From Sulfitobacter brevis (GTDB lineage: Bacteria > Pseudomonadota > Alphaproteobacteria > Rhodobacterales > Rhodobacteraceae), in NCBI RefSeq assembly GCF_900112755.1, contig NZ_FOMW01000005.1:248001-312000 (forward strand): a stretch of DNA of 64,000 nucleotides. Direction: 5' to 3'. The notes beneath the pieces are model-generated. The model made no database searches. It saw only the letters and a list, made by a program, of their open reading frames with translations, and was not told where the DNA came from. The translations under genes were made by a program, and so were the position numbers. Positions 54,316 to 63,495 of this stretch are shown piece after piece. Numbering within the stretch: position 1 is the stretch's first letter; each line of letters opens with the position of its first letter.

Positions 54316-55659
54316 ATGGCTGGAATACCACACGACCATTACGAGCCTAAGTCCGGCGGAGAGAAGTGGCTGCACAGCCGCCTTCCCGTTGTTGGTCTGC
54401 TCTATGATACATTGATGATCCCCACCCCCAGAAACCTGAACTGGATGTGGATCTGGGGCATCGTGCTGACATTCTGTCTGGCGTTGCAAATCGTCACCGG
54501 CATCGTGCTGGCGATGCATTACACGCCGCAGGTTGATATGGCGTTCGCTTCGATCGAACACATCATGCGCAACGTGAACGGCGGCTATATGCTGCGCTAT
54601 CTGCACATGAACGGCGCCTCGTTGTTCTTTGTTGCGGTCTATGCCCACATTTTCCGCGGTCTCTACTACGGGTCTTACAAAGCCCCGCGTGAGATCACCT
54701 GGATCATCGGCATGCTGATTTATCTGCTGATGATGGCGACCGGTTTCATGGGCTACGTTCTGCCTTGGGGTCAGATGTCCTTCTGGGGTGCGACAGTGAT
54801 CACCGGCCTGTTCGGCGCGATCCCGTTCATCGGGGAAAGCCTGCAGACCTTGCTGCTGGGCGGGCCCGCCGTGGACAACGCCACGCTGAACCGCTTCTTC
54901 TCGCTGCACTATCTGCTGCCCTTCGTGATTGCAGGTCTGGTGATCGTGCATATCTGGGCCTTCCACACCACGGGCAACAACAACCCCACCGGTGTTGAAG
55001 TGCGCCGCGGATCAAAGGAAGAGGCCGAGAAAGACACGCTGCCGTTCTGGCCCTACTTCGTGATCAAGGATCTCTTCGCTCTGGCGGTGATCCTCACGGT
55101 TTTCTTTGCCATCGTCGGCTTTATGCCAAACTACCTTGGCCACCCTGACAACTATATCGAAGCGAACCCGCTGGCGACGCCTGCGCATATCGTGCCCGAA
55201 TGGTACTTCCTGCCGTTCTACGCGATCCTGCGTGCTTTCACCTCCGAGGTTTGGGTTGTGCAAATCGCGTCCTTCGTGACCGGTGGCATCATCGACGCCA
55301 AATTCTTTGGGGTTCTGGCGATGTTCGGGGCGATTGCGGTTATGGCGCTGGTGCCATGGCTCGATACCTCCAGCGTGCGTTCGGGCCGCTACCGTCCGAT
55401 GTTCAAGTGGTGGTTCGCTCTGCTGGTAATCGACTTTTTTGCCCTGATGTGGCTGGGGGCGATGCCTGCCGAAGAACCCTATGCCAGCTTCTCGCTGATC
55501 GCGTCGGCCTATTGGTTCGCGTATTTCTTGGTCATCCTGCCGCTTTTGGGTGTGATCGAAAAACCGCTGTCGCAGCCTGCGACCATCGAAGAAGACTTTG
55601 ATGCGCATTATGCCCCCAAGGTCGGTGGCACCAAGACGATCGTGAATCCGGCGGAGTAA
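54316..55659 (+). CDS. petB: Ubiquinol-cytochrome c reductase, cytochrome b
   Basis: The 447-residue product has the eight-helix cytochrome b layout, with haem ligand histidines in R-Y-L-H-M-N-G-A-S and V-Y-A-H-I-F-R-G and in the fourth helix (L-H-Y-L-L-P, V-I-V-H-I-W). The Qo motif P-E-W-Y lies in the second half ([10 protein letters not shown]). It is 11 bases after petA and overlaps petC in a TAATG. Confidence 0.98.
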   Translation: MAGIPHDHYEPKSGGEKWLHSRLPVVGLLYDTLMIPTPRNLNWMWIWGIVLTFCLALQIVTGIVLAMHYTPQVDMAFASIEHIMRNVNGGYMLRYLHMNGASLFFVAVYAHIFRGLYYGSYKAPREITWIIGMLIYLLMMATGFMGYVLPWGQMSFWGATVITGLFGAIPFIGESLQTLLLGGPAVDNATLNRFFSLHYLLPFVIAGLVIVHIWAFHTTGNNNPTGVEVRRGSKEEAEKDTLPFWPYFVIKDLFALAVILTVFFAIVGFMPNYLGHPDNYIEANPLATPAHIVPEWYFLPFYAILRAFTSEVWVVQIASFVTGGIIDAKFFGVLAMFGAIAVMALVPWLDTSSVRSGRYRPMFKWWFALLVIDFFALMWLGAMPAEEPYASFSLIASAYWFAYFLVILPLLGVIEKPLSQPATIEEDFDAHYAPKVGGTKTIVNPAE

Positions 55660-56894
55660 TGGATATGAAAATGACACCTAAATCCATCCTTACGACGGCT
55701 CTGGCGACGGCTTTTGCCCTGTCCGGTGCGCTCGCACAGGCTCAGGACACGACAACCACCACCGAAGAGGTGCCGCAAACCACACCGGCACCGCAGGCTG
55801 ACCCCCAGCCTGCCACAGAGCCTACGGTTGAGCCCACAGTTGAACCCGTCGCAGAAGAGCCTGCGGCGGACACCACAAGCTCGACAGAGCCCGCTGCCGC
55901 ACCGGCAGAGGCGCCTGTCGCAGAAGAGCCTGCCGCTGAAGCAGCTGTTGAAGAGCAGCCTGTCGAGGAAGTTACCGAAGAAGCTGTTGAAGAGCAGCCC
56001 GCTGAGGAAATGACCGAGGAAGCCACTGAAGAGCAGCCTGCTGAGGAAGCAACCGAGGCAGTTGTTGAAGAGCAACCTGCCGAGGAAGCGACCGAAGAAG
56101 CCGCGCATGGCGACGACGCCGCCGAGCATGAAGCCGCTGCAATGGCCGACGAAGACCACGGCGACGATGATGCCCATGCCACACCGCATATCGAGAACAT
56201 CGACTTCTCGTTCGACGGCCCATTCGGCAGCTATGACGTCAACCAGCTTCAGCGCGGTTTGCAGATTTACACCGAGGTCTGCTCGGCGTGCCACGGCCTG
56301 CAATATGTCGCACTGCGGACCTTGGGTGACGAAACAGGCCCGAACTTGCCCGAAGATCAGGTGATCGAGTATTCCAAGCAGTGGGACGTTTTCGACCCCG
56401 AACTGGACGATACCCGCGCCGGTACACCGGTTGACCACTTCCCCGGTTCGAACCTTGAAAACGCACCTGACCTGTCGTTGATGGCAAAGAAGCGTGCGGC
56501 GTTCCACGGCCCCTACGGTCTGGGGATCAACCAGTTGCTTTATGGCTTTGGTGGACCTGAGTACATCACCGCGCTGCTGACCAGCTATACCGGTGAGACC
56601 AAGGAACAAGCGGGCACGACCTTCTACGAGAATACCGCCTTTCCGGGCGGCTGGATCTCAATGGCGCCGCCACTGGGTGACGAGCAGGTCGAGTTTGCGG
56701 ATGGTCACGCCAATGATCTGCACCACATGGCCGAGGACGTCTCTGCCTTCCTGATGTGGACCGCCGAGCCGAAATTGGGCGCACGCAAGCAGGCCGGTTT
56801 TGCCGGCGTGCTGTTTCTGACGCTGTTGTCGGTGCTGTTGTACCTGACCAACAAGCGGATCTGGGGTCCGGTCAAGTACAAGCGCCGCGACTGA
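55659..56894 (+). CDS. petC: Ubiquinol-cytochrome c reductase, cytochrome c1 with long acidic N-terminal domain
   Basis: The 411-residue product has a signal peptide (to about residue 29), then a highly acidic Glu/Pro/Ala-rich region to about residue 175. The cytochrome c1 core follows: C-S-A-C-H haem site, axial Met in I-S-M-A-P-P-L, and a C-terminal membrane anchor (residues about 382-400). The acidic part contains four 13-residue repeats at residues 97-148. A comparable acidic extension is known in Paracoccus denitrificans, where it aids interaction with cytochrome c552. It is longer than classical c1 proteins by about 150 residues. Confidence 0.96.
   Translation: MDMKMTPKSILTTALATAFALSGALAQAQDTTTTTEEVPQTTPAPQADPQPATEPTVEPTVEPVAEEPAADTTSSTEPAAAPAEAPVAEEPAAEAAVEEQPVEEVTEEAVEEQPAEEMTEEATEEQPAEEATEAVVEEQPAEEATEEAAHGDDAAEHEAAAMADEDHGDDDAHATPHIENIDFSFDGPFGSYDVNQLQRGLQIYTEVCSACHGLQYVALRTLGDETGPNLPEDQVIEYSKQWDVFDPELDDTRAGTPVDHFPGSNLENAPDLSLMAKKRAAFHGPYGLGINQLLYGFGGPEYITALLTSYTGETKEQAGTTFYENTAFPGGWISMAPPLGDEQVEFADGHANDLHHMAEDVSAFLMWTAEPKLGARKQAGFAGVLFLTLLSVLLYLTNKRIWGPVKYKRRD
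55947..56102 (+). repeat. Four tandem 39-bp units inside petC
   Basis: Four in-frame 39-base units encode [13 protein letters not shown] and three variants (V/T-E-E-Q-P-A-E-E-x-T-E-x-A/V). The unit borders fall exactly at codons, and copies differ mainly at third positions and at three variable residues. This points to slippage or unequal exchange within the acidic domain. Confidence 0.9.
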
Positions 56895-56921
56895 TTGCAT
56901 CGCGTCTTTTGAAATCTGAAT

Positions 56922-56955
56922 AACCCCCCGTGGCAGCCGCTGCGGGGGTTTTCTT
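56922..56955 (+). terminator. Intrinsic terminator of petABC
   Basis: AACCCCC-C-G and G-GGGGGTT arms enclose TGGCAGCCGCTGC, and the stem is followed by TTTCTTT. It lies 28 bases after petC. Confidence 0.8.
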
Positions 56956-57015
56956 TATCTTGCAGGGTCGCAATTTCGCCAGATGCGCCTAGGTAAAAGA
57001 GGGCTGGTGCTCTTG

Positions 57016-57032
57016 TTGAGAATCATTATCAA
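57016..57032. promoter_or_regulatory. Fur-family operator (Fur/Mur-like box) upstream of sitABCD
   Basis: TTGAGAATCATTATCAA is a near-perfect palindrome (7 of 8 arm positions match, centre at 57024) closely resembling the Fur box. It lies 75 bases upstream of the sitA start. In alphaproteobacteria sit genes are typically repressed by the manganese-responsive Fur homologue Mur, so a Mur or Fur site is the best reading. Confidence 0.75.
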
Positions 57033-57106
57033 TAGCATTTACACTGCAAAGTATTTCTCCTACTAATTCGGGAGACGTGTTGCCTGACGCTACAAAAGGA
57101 TACGAC

Positions 57107-57997
57107 ATGCGCTTAAGGCCCCTCATCCTTGCCCTGACTGCGGCGCTTTTACTGCCCGCAGTCGCCATGGCCAAAGAGGACAAGTTCAAAGCTGTGACGA
57201 CCTTTACCGTGATTGCCGATATGGCGCGCAATGTGGCGGGGGATGTGGCGATTGTCGAAAGCATCACTAAGGCCGGGGCGGAGATTCACGGCTATCAACC
57301 GACCCCGCGCGACATCATACGCGCGCAGGGTGCTGATCTGGTGCTCTGGAACGGGCTGAACCTTGAGCTGTGGTTTGCACAGTTCTTCTCCAACCTCTCC
57401 GACGTGCCGAGCGTAACGCTCAGCGACGGGATTGAGCCGATGAGCATTGCCGAAGGCGAGTATAACGGCAAACCCAACCCGCATGCGTGGATGAGCCTCA
57501 GCAACGCGCTGATCTATGTCGATAACATTCGCGATGCCTTTGCCGAGCATGACCCCGAAAACGCCGAGATATATGCCGCCAATGCCGAGGCCTATAAGCA
57601 GCAAATCACCGATACGATTGGCCCGCTAAAAGAAGCGATCCTCGAAATCCCCGAGCCTCAACGCTGGCTGGTCACCTGTGAGGGCGCATTCAGCTATCTT
57701 GCCCGCGACTTCGAGATGAAAGAGCTGTATCTCTGGCCGATCAACGCCGACAGCCAAGGCACGCCGCAACAGGTTCGCAAGGTGATCGACGGGGTGCGCG
57801 ACAATGACATCAAGGCGGTGTTCTGTGAAAGCACCGTCAACCAAGCCCCTGCCGAGCAGGTTGCCCGCGAAACCGGCGTCGCCTATGGCGGGGTGCTCTA
57901 TGTCGACAGCCTGACCGAAGAAGACGGGCCAGTGCCGACCTATATCGACCTGCTGCGTATCACCTCTGAAACCATCGTGAATGGGCTGTCCGAATGA
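57107..57997 (+). CDS. sitA: Manganese/iron ABC transporter, periplasmic binding protein
   Basis: From ATG 57107 (AAAAGGA upstream) the 296-residue product has a signal peptide and the cluster A-I binding protein fold. Likely metal ligands are His in G-A-E-I-H-G-Y, His in N-P-H-A-W-M, Glu in T-C-E-G-A-F and Asp in Y-V-D-S-L. It captures Mn(II) (possibly Fe(II)) for SitBCD. It overlaps sitB by four bases. Confidence 0.93.
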   Translation: MRLRPLILALTAALLLPAVAMAKEDKFKAVTTFTVIADMARNVAGDVAIVESITKAGAEIHGYQPTPRDIIRAQGADLVLWNGLNLELWFAQFFSNLSDVPSVTLSDGIEPMSIAEGEYNGKPNPHAWMSLSNALIYVDNIRDAFAEHDPENAEIYAANAEAYKQQITDTIGPLKEAILEIPEPQRWLVTCEGAFSYLARDFEMKELYLWPINADSQGTPQQVRKVIDGVRDNDIKAVFCESTVNQAPAEQVARETGVAYGGVLYVDSLTEEDGPVPTYIDLLRITSETIVNGLSE

Positions 57998-58836
57998 GCA
58001 CAGGGTCCGGTATCAAGGCCAGCGACGTTACCGTAACCTATCGCAATGGCAACACAGCCCTGCGCGATGCGTCGTTTGAAATTCCCACTGGCACGATCAC
58101 CGGATTGGTTGGCGTCAATGGTGCAGGCAAATCGACCCTGTTTAAGGCAATCATGGGCTTTGTGCCCGCCGCCAAGGGCGAGATCACGGTGCTGGGGATG
58201 CCAGTCAAACAGGCTCTAAAGCAGAATATCGTCGCCTATGTGCCGCAGTCCGAGGAGGTCGATTGGACCTTTCCGGTGCTGGTTGAAGATGTGGTGATGA
58301 TGGGGCGCTACGGCAAGATGGGCTTTTTGCGCCGTCCTGCCGCTGCCGACTACGCCGCTGTGACGCAAGCGCTTGGACGGGTTAACATGACCGAGTTCCG
58401 CCACCGCCAGATTGGCGAGCTTTCGGGCGGGCAGCGCAAGCGGGTGTTTCTCGCCCGCGCGCTGGCCCAAGAGGGCAAGGTGATCCTGCTTGACGAGCCG
58501 TTTACTGGCGTCGATGTACAAACCGAGGACGCGATCATCGCGCTGCTGCGCGAGATGCGCGATGAGGGGCGCGTGATGTTGGTCTCGACCCACAACCTTG
58601 GCTCTGTGCCGGAGTTTTGTGACCGTACCGTGCTGGTCAAGGAAACCGTGCTGGCCTACGGCCCGACCGAGACGACCTTCACCCATGAGAACCTGGAACG
58701 CGCCTTTGGCGGCGTGTTGCGGCACTTTGTGCTCGGCGGTGCCGATCTGCACGATGATGACGACACTCGACAGATCAGGGTGATCACCGACGACGAGCGC
58801 CCATTTGTTGTCTATAGCGACGAGGATCAGAAATGA
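57994..58836 (+). CDS. sitB: Manganese/iron ABC transporter, ATP-binding protein
   Basis: The 280-residue product has Walker [10 protein letters not shown], signature L-S-G-G-Q-R-K-R and Walker [15 protein letters not shown]-terminal acidic His/Asp stretch (A-D-L-H-D-D-D-D) is seen near residue 250. ATGA overlaps couple it to sitA and sitC. Confidence 0.95.
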   Translation: MSTGSGIKASDVTVTYRNGNTALRDASFEIPTGTITGLVGVNGAGKSTLFKAIMGFVPAAKGEITVLGMPVKQALKQNIVAYVPQSEEVDWTFPVLVEDVVMMGRYGKMGFLRRPAAADYAAVTQALGRVNMTEFRHRQIGELSGGQRKRVFLARALAQEGKVILLDEPFTGVDVQTEDAIIALLREMRDEGRVMLVSTHNLGSVPEFCDRTVLVKETVLAYGPTETTFTHENLERAFGGVLRHFVLGGADLHDDDDTRQIRVITDDERPFVVYSDEDQK

Positions 58837-59690
58837 TCGAGACGCTGCTGCTCCCGTTTTCGTATGGCTATATGTTCAATGCGATGTGGGTCAGCGCGTT
58901 GGTCGGTGGCGTCTGTGCCTTCCTCTCCGCCTATTTGATGCTAAAGGGCTGGTCGCTGATCGGTGACGCGCTGAGCCATTCCATCGTGCCGGGTGTGGCG
59001 GGGGCTTACATGCTGGGTCTGCCTTTCGCTTTGGGCGCTTTTGCGGCTGGTGGATTGGCGGCGGGGACGATGCTGTTTCTAAGTCAGCGTTCGGGACTGA
59101 AAGAAGACACTATCATCGGGCTGATCTTCACCTCGTTCTTCGGGCTGGGCCTGTTCATGGTGTCACTGTCGCCGATGTCGGTCAGTATCGAGACCATCAC
59201 GATGGGCAATATCCTTGCGATCACGCCGTCGGATACGCTGCAGCTGGCGATCATCGGGTTCGTGACGCTGGCGGTTTTGCTGGCCAAGTGGAAAGACCTG
59301 ATGGTGACCTTCTTTGATGAAAATCACGCGCGGTCGGTGGGGCTCCGGCCCGATGTGCTGAAGGTGGTGTTTTTCACCCTCCTCTCGGCCTCCTGCGTGG
59401 CGGCACTTCAGACGGTGGGGGCGTTTCTGGTGATCGCGATGGTTGTCACGCCGGGTGCCACCGCTTACCTGCTGACCGACCGTTTCCCGCGGCTGTTGAT
59501 GCTGAGCGTGTTAATCGGTGCGCTGACCAGTTTCACCGGTGCCTACCTCAGCTTTTTCGTTGACGGCGCAACCGGCGGGCTGATCGTTAGCTTGCAGACA
59601 GTGATCTTCCTGATCGCGTTCTTTTTCGCGCCGAAACACGGGTATTTTGCCGCCCGCCGCAAGGCACGCAGAGCGTTGGAGGCGAAATGA
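58833..59690 (+). CDS. sitC: Manganese/iron ABC transporter, permease
   Basis: The 285-residue ABC-3 family permease has about eight membrane segments, with the [12 protein letters not shown] motif near residue 45. It pairs with SitD to form the channel. The overlap with sitB and sitD is four bases each. Confidence 0.94.
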   Translation: MIETLLLPFSYGYMFNAMWVSALVGGVCAFLSAYLMLKGWSLIGDALSHSIVPGVAGAYMLGLPFALGAFAAGGLAAGTMLFLSQRSGLKEDTIIGLIFTSFFGLGLFMVSLSPMSVSIETITMGNILAITPSDTLQLAIIGFVTLAVLLAKWKDLMVTFFDENHARSVGLRPDVLKVVFFTLLSASCVAALQTVGAFLVIAMVVTPGATAYLLTDRFPRLLMLSVLIGALTSFTGAYLSFFVDGATGGLIVSLQTVIFLIAFFFAPKHGYFAARRKARRALEAK

Positions 59691-60517
59691 TCGAGACGCT
59701 TCTCCAACCCTTCCAATTCGCCTTTATGACCAAGGCTTTCTGGATGATGGCGATCCTCGCCGTGCCGACGAGCCTACTGTCGTGTTTTCTGGTGCTCAAA
59801 GGCTGGTCCCTGATGGGCGATGCGATCAGCCATGCCGTCCTGCCGGGGGTGGTGGTGGCCTATCTGATTGGCATTCCACTGATCATCGGTGCGTTTGCCG
59901 CGGGGATGGTCTGCGCGCTGGCGACCGGGTTTCTGTCAGATAACAGCCGCGTCAAGCAAGACACGGTGATGGGGATTGTCTTCTCCGGCATGTTCGGCTT
60001 TGGTATCGTGCTCTACACCAAGATCAGAACCGACGTGCATCTGGACCACATCCTCTTCGGTAACATGCTGGGGGTGAACGCGAACGATCTGTGGACTGCA
60101 GGGATTATTGCCGCCATCGTCGGCGGGATCATCATCGCGAAACGGCAGGACTTTCTGTTGCACGCATTCGACCCTATTCAGGCCAAAGCTGTCGGCCTGC
60201 CGGTCGGCTGGCTGCATTATGGGCTGCTGACGCTGATCACGATGACCATTGTCGCGACACTTTCGGCGATCGGGATTATCCTGTCGATCGGCCTGCTGAT
60301 CGCACCCGGAGCGATTGCGTTTTTGTTGACCAATCGGTTCTCGCTGATGCTGCCGATTTCGGTCGCGGTGACGCTGGTTTCAGGCGTTTTAGGTCTCTAT
60401 GTCAGCTTTTTCATCGACAGTGCGCCTGCGCCGACGATCATTCTGGTGATGACCGCGATTTTTATCGTGGCCTTCCTCCGCACTAGCTTGAAAACCCGGC
60501 GCGCTACTGCCGGATAA
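59687..60517 (+). CDS. sitD: Manganese/iron ABC transporter, permease
   Basis: The 276-residue product is an ABC-3 permease related to SitC, with G-D-A-I-S-H-A-V-L-P-G-V near residue 45 and about eight membrane segments. It closes the sitABCD operon and converges on the ABM-domain gene 13 bases away. Confidence 0.94.
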   Translation: MIETLLQPFQFAFMTKAFWMMAILAVPTSLLSCFLVLKGWSLMGDAISHAVLPGVVVAYLIGIPLIIGAFAAGMVCALATGFLSDNSRVKQDTVMGIVFSGMFGFGIVLYTKIRTDVHLDHILFGNMLGVNANDLWTAGIIAAIVGGIIIAKRQDFLLHAFDPIQAKAVGLPVGWLHYGLLTLITMTIVATLSAIGIILSIGLLIAPGAIAFLLTNRFSLMLPISVAVTLVSGVLGLYVSFFIDSAPAPTIILVMTAIFIVAFLRTSLKTRRATAG

Positions 60518-60529
60518 TCGCTGTGTGGC

Positions 60530-60889
60530 TTAGCGGTGAAAACCCGCCGCCTGTTCGAGATGGTTTGCACCAAACCCCGCAAGTGCGGCGCGCACCTCGT
60601 CATTGGCAGGGCCGTACACATTGAAGCGTTCGGGTGTGAACACGGTCATAAACCGCTCAGCAAATTTGGCCCCGAAATTGCCCAGATGGGCCATCACGGC
60701 GGCATTGTCGGCATAGCGCTCAAGCACCGTGCAGGTACTGCGATCTGGCGTCATGTAATATTCGTAGTGCAGCGCGCCTTGTTCGTCCGCTTTCGTAGCG
60801 GCGACCATCTCGTCGATCAGCGGTTGCACGGCGTCGGCTTGGCCGTCCTGCACGCGCATTTCCAGCACCCATTCAATAACATCGCTCAT
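60530..60889 (-). CDS. Antibiotic biosynthesis monooxygenase (ABM)-domain protein
   Basis: The 119-residue product has the ABM dimeric alpha-beta barrel pattern: E-W-V-L-E-M-R-V near the start, G-A-L-H-Y-E-Y-Y in the second strand and C-T-V-L-E-R-Y-A-D. Such small enzymes oxidise quinones or aromatic compounds without metal or flavin, or act as sensors. The substrate is unknown. Confidence 0.85.
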   Translation of the reverse strand: MSDVIEWVLEMRVQDGQADAVQPLIDEMVAATKADEQGALHYEYYMTPDRSTCTVLERYADNAAVMAHLGNFGAKFAERFMTVFTPERFNVYGPANDEVRAALAGFGANHLEQAAGFHR

Positions 60890-60947
60890 TATGTGTCCTC
60901 CTTGACGGTGCGAGCCTAGAGCGGGACGGCTTTTTAACCAAGCGTGA

Positions 60948-62204
60948 CTAAAGCGCTAGAAGATGCACAGTTTCGTGACCGGAGATCAACGTTTCTACGA
61001 TCGTGCCCTCAGTTTGCGGCGCATTGAAGTGTACCTCGGCAAACTGCGCGGTGCGGCCCATGAGGGGGCTTTCCATCAAAACCTGATGCGTCACCCCGAC
61101 TTGAGCGGCCAGATGCGCCTGTACCTGCGCATCACCTACCGCGCGTAGCCTTGCGGCGCGTTCTTTGATGGCAAGGCCATTCACGGGGGGCATCCGGGCG
61201 GCGGGGGTGCCAGGGCGGGCAGAATAGGGGAAAACGTGCAGCCATGTCAGATCGCACTCCTCGACCAGCCGCAGCGAGTTTTCGAACATCGCCTCGGTCT
61301 CGGTCGGGAAGCCCGCGATGATGTCAGCGCCAAAGGTCATGTCAGGGCGCAGGCGCTTGGCCTCGGTGGTAAAGTTGATCGCATCGTCGCGCAGATGGCG
61401 GCGCTTCATCCGTTTCAGGATCATGTCATCGCCATGTTGCAGGCTCAGGTGCAGATGCGGCATCAGGCGCGGTTCGGTCGCAATGGCCTGCATCAGGTTG
61501 TCGTCGACCTCGATCGAATCGATGGAGGAGATCCGCAGGCGCGGCAAATCGGGCACCAATCGCAAGATACGCATGACCAGATCGCCCAGTTTCGGCTCTG
61601 ACGGAAGATCAGCCCCCCATGAGGTCAGATCGACGCCCGTCAGCACAACCTCGTTGAACCCCTTATCAACCAAACGCTTGATCTGGTCGACGACAACCCC
61701 CGCCGCGACCGAACGCGAGTTGCCGCGCCCGAAAGGGATGATGCAAAAGGTGCAACGGTGGTCACAGCCGTTTTGAACCTGCACATAGGCGCGTGAACGG
61801 GTGCCGAAGCCGTCGATCAAATGGCCAGCGGTCTCGGTCACCGACATGATGTCGTCGACCTGTAGCGCTTCGCTTTCCCCGATGAAATCGGCGGCAAGGC
61901 CGGACCACGTCGCGCCCTGCATCTTTTCGGTATTGCCAATTACCACGTCGACTTCGGCCATATTCGCAAAGGTGTCCGGCTCGGTCTGGGCAGCGCATCC
62001 GGTGACGATCAGACGCGCGTCCGGGTGGGCCTTGCGCAGCTTTCGGATGTCCTGACGCGCTTTGCGCACGGCTTCGGCGGTGACGGCGCAGGTATTGACC
62101 ACTACGGCATTTTGCACGCCCGCCTGCTGGGCCAGATCCTTCATCGCCTCGACTTCGTAAGCGTTCAGGCGGCAGCCGTGGTTGGAGAAGACAGGCGCGC
62201 TCAT
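60948..62204 (-). CDS. mtaB: tRNA (t6A37) methylthiotransferase MtaB
   Basis: From ATG 62204 the 418-residue product has the N-terminal UPF0004 domain with cysteines in H-G-C-R-L-N, N-T-C-A-V-T and T-G-C-A-A-Q. The radical SAM motif C-D-H-R-C-T-F-C and a short C-terminal domain follow. MtaB adds a methylthio group to t6A37 of tRNA. Its start overlaps the dapF stop by three bases, a common alphaproteobacterial pair. Confidence 0.94.
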   Translation of the reverse strand: MSAPVFSNHGCRLNAYEVEAMKDLAQQAGVQNAVVVNTCAVTAEAVRKARQDIRKLRKAHPDARLIVTGCAAQTEPDTFANMAEVDVVIGNTEKMQGATWSGLAADFIGESEALQVDDIMSVTETAGHLIDGFGTRSRAYVQVQNGCDHRCTFCIIPFGRGNSRSVAAGVVVDQIKRLVDKGFNEVVLTGVDLTSWGADLPSEPKLGDLVMRILRLVPDLPRLRISSIDSIEVDDNLMQAIATEPRLMPHLHLSLQHGDDMILKRMKRRHLRDDAINFTTEAKRLRPDMTFGADIIAGFPTETEAMFENSLRLVEECDLTWLHVFPYSARPGTPAARMPPVNGLAIKERAARLRAVGDAQVQAHLAAQVGVTHQVLMESPLMGRTAQFAEVHFNAPQTEGTIVETLISGHETVHLLAL

Positions 62205-63034
62205 GTCAGGCTCGCCAGAAAGGCAGGGGTCAGCACGCCGCTGGCCACATGCATGGTCGGTCCGGTCATCCACACGCCATCCTCGCGCCAGTCGATCTGC
62301 AGGCTACCCCCATCAAGGTCGATGCACACGGAACGCCCTGTGAGGCCCCTGCGGGCCGCTGCGACTGCCGTGGCGCAGGACGAGGAACCCGAGGCGAGTG
62401 TGATGCCGACGCCGCGCTCCCAGACCCGCATGCGGATGTGGTCGGGGCCGATGATCTGGGCGACCTGAACATTGGTGCGTTCGGGAAACAGCGGGTGATG
62501 CTCCATCTCTGCGCCAAAGGCTTCGAGCGCCACAACGGCCACGTCATCGACGAAAAAGGTGCAATGCGGATTGCCCATGCCGGTCGCGGTCGGTGCGCCA
62601 TCGATGGGCAGCGCCAGGGTGTCCATTTCGCGGGCCAGCGGGATCTCGTCCCATGCAAGCTGCGGGTGGCCCATATTGACCGAAGTCAGCCCCTTGCCTG
62701 CATCAACCGCGGCCAGATCACCGCGTGCGGTGGTCAGGTGCAGACGGGTCGCACCGGATTCGTCCATCAGATGGCGTGCAATACAGCGGGTCGCGTTGCC
62801 ACAGGCAGCGGAGAGGCTGCCATCGGCGTTATAGAATGTCAGATGTGCATCGCCAGTGCCCTTGGAAATGACCGCAAGCTGGTCAAATCCCACGCCAAAC
62901 TGACGATGGCCGATTCCCTTGGCCAGCGCAGGCGTCACGGCCCAAGATCGGGCACGCGCGTCCAGCACGACAAAGTCGTTTCCCAGCCCGTGCATTTTCA
63001 TGAAGGGCAAACCGTTGGTAAAATCACTGCACAT
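62201..63034 (-). CDS. dapF: Diaminopimelate epimerase
   Basis: The product is 277 residues from ATG 63034; starts at 63043, 63073 or 63082 are also in frame, and none has a good ribosome binding site. The conserved core begins F-M-K-M-H-G-L-G-N-D-F. The two active cysteines are in A-C-G-N-A-T-R and S-S-S-C-A-T-A, and it interconverts LL- and meso-diaminopimelate for lysine and peptidoglycan. Confidence 0.94.
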   Translation of the reverse strand: MCSDFTNGLPFMKMHGLGNDFVVLDARARSWAVTPALAKGIGHRQFGVGFDQLAVISKGTGDAHLTFYNADGSLSAACGNATRCIARHLMDESGATRLHLTTARGDLAAVDAGKGLTSVNMGHPQLAWDEIPLAREMDTLALPIDGAPTATGMGNPHCTFFVDDVAVVALEAFGAEMEHHPLFPERTNVQVAQIIGPDHIRMRVWERGVGITLASGSSSCATAVAAARRGLTGRSVCIDLDGGSLQIDWREDGVWMTGPTMHVASGVLTPAFLASLT

Positions 63035-63139
63035 GCCGCGCATATAACGGCGCGAAGTGAACTTATCCAGCATGTGTCGCATTAAATGCAGGTTTTGGGC
63101 TTGACCCCCCGCGCCGACCTTTCTAAGTACCGCGCCAGT

Positions 63140-63215
63140 GGGCCGTTAGCTCAGTTGGTAGAGCAACTGACTTTTAATCAGTAGGTCGTTGGTTCGAACC
63201 CAACACGGCTCACCA
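63140..63215 (+). tRNA. tRNA-Lys (anticodon TTT)
   Basis: The 76-base sequence has acceptor stem GGGCCGT with ACGGCTC, D-arm, an anticodon loop CTTTTAA (anticodon TTT), T-arm GTTGGTTCGAACCCAAC and encoded CCA. It reads AAA/AAG lysine codons. The sequence after its 3' end changes in character, as expected when an element has integrated into a tRNA 3' end. Confidence 0.97.
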
Positions 63216-63495
63216 CTTTTACCCTTTTATTCAGTTACTTGCTGGCTATTATCGGTTTAGGTGGTGTTCCCACTCCTTTTGGGGGGACACATGGGGGACA
63301 AAGCTGCCTTTTGATCGCGATGCTGCGGAGGTATCCCGAATTATTCCGCTTATCCGGTTCGGCGCTCGAATCGCTTGGGTTCGTCCCCATTTACGCGATA
63401 ATCAAAAACTCGAGATTCGTTCTATACGCGCTTCTACAACTCAAGCGATGCGGAGGGGGGTGACGGCAACCAATAGTACCTAGTATGAGGCGTCT
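63216..63495. other. Region after tRNA-Lys with two GGGGGACA direct repeats
   Basis: This 280-base stretch has no convincing gene. Two identical GGGGGACA copies lie at 63282-63289 and 63293-63300, 11 bases apart (about one helix turn), and an imperfect inverted copy GTGTTCCC precedes them at about 63264-63271. Repeats with this phasing next to a tRNA 3' end resemble integrase arm sites, but no integrase gene is visible in the window. Confidence 0.35.

Noticed and set aside
55947-56102. Tandem repeats considered as a CRISPR-like array
   Set aside because: There are no spacers, the units are contiguous and in frame, and they code for the acidic arm of cytochrome c1.
55608-56609. 333-codon open frame on the minus strand, rich in Cys, Phe, Leu and Gly
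   Set aside because: It is the antisense image of the acidic repeats and core of petC; the odd composition comes from complementing GAA/GAG-rich codons.
63239-63463. 74-codon open frame after tRNA-Lys
   Set aside because: No ribosome binding site, no family features, and it spans the GGGGGACA repeats; an integrase start was looked for here and not found.
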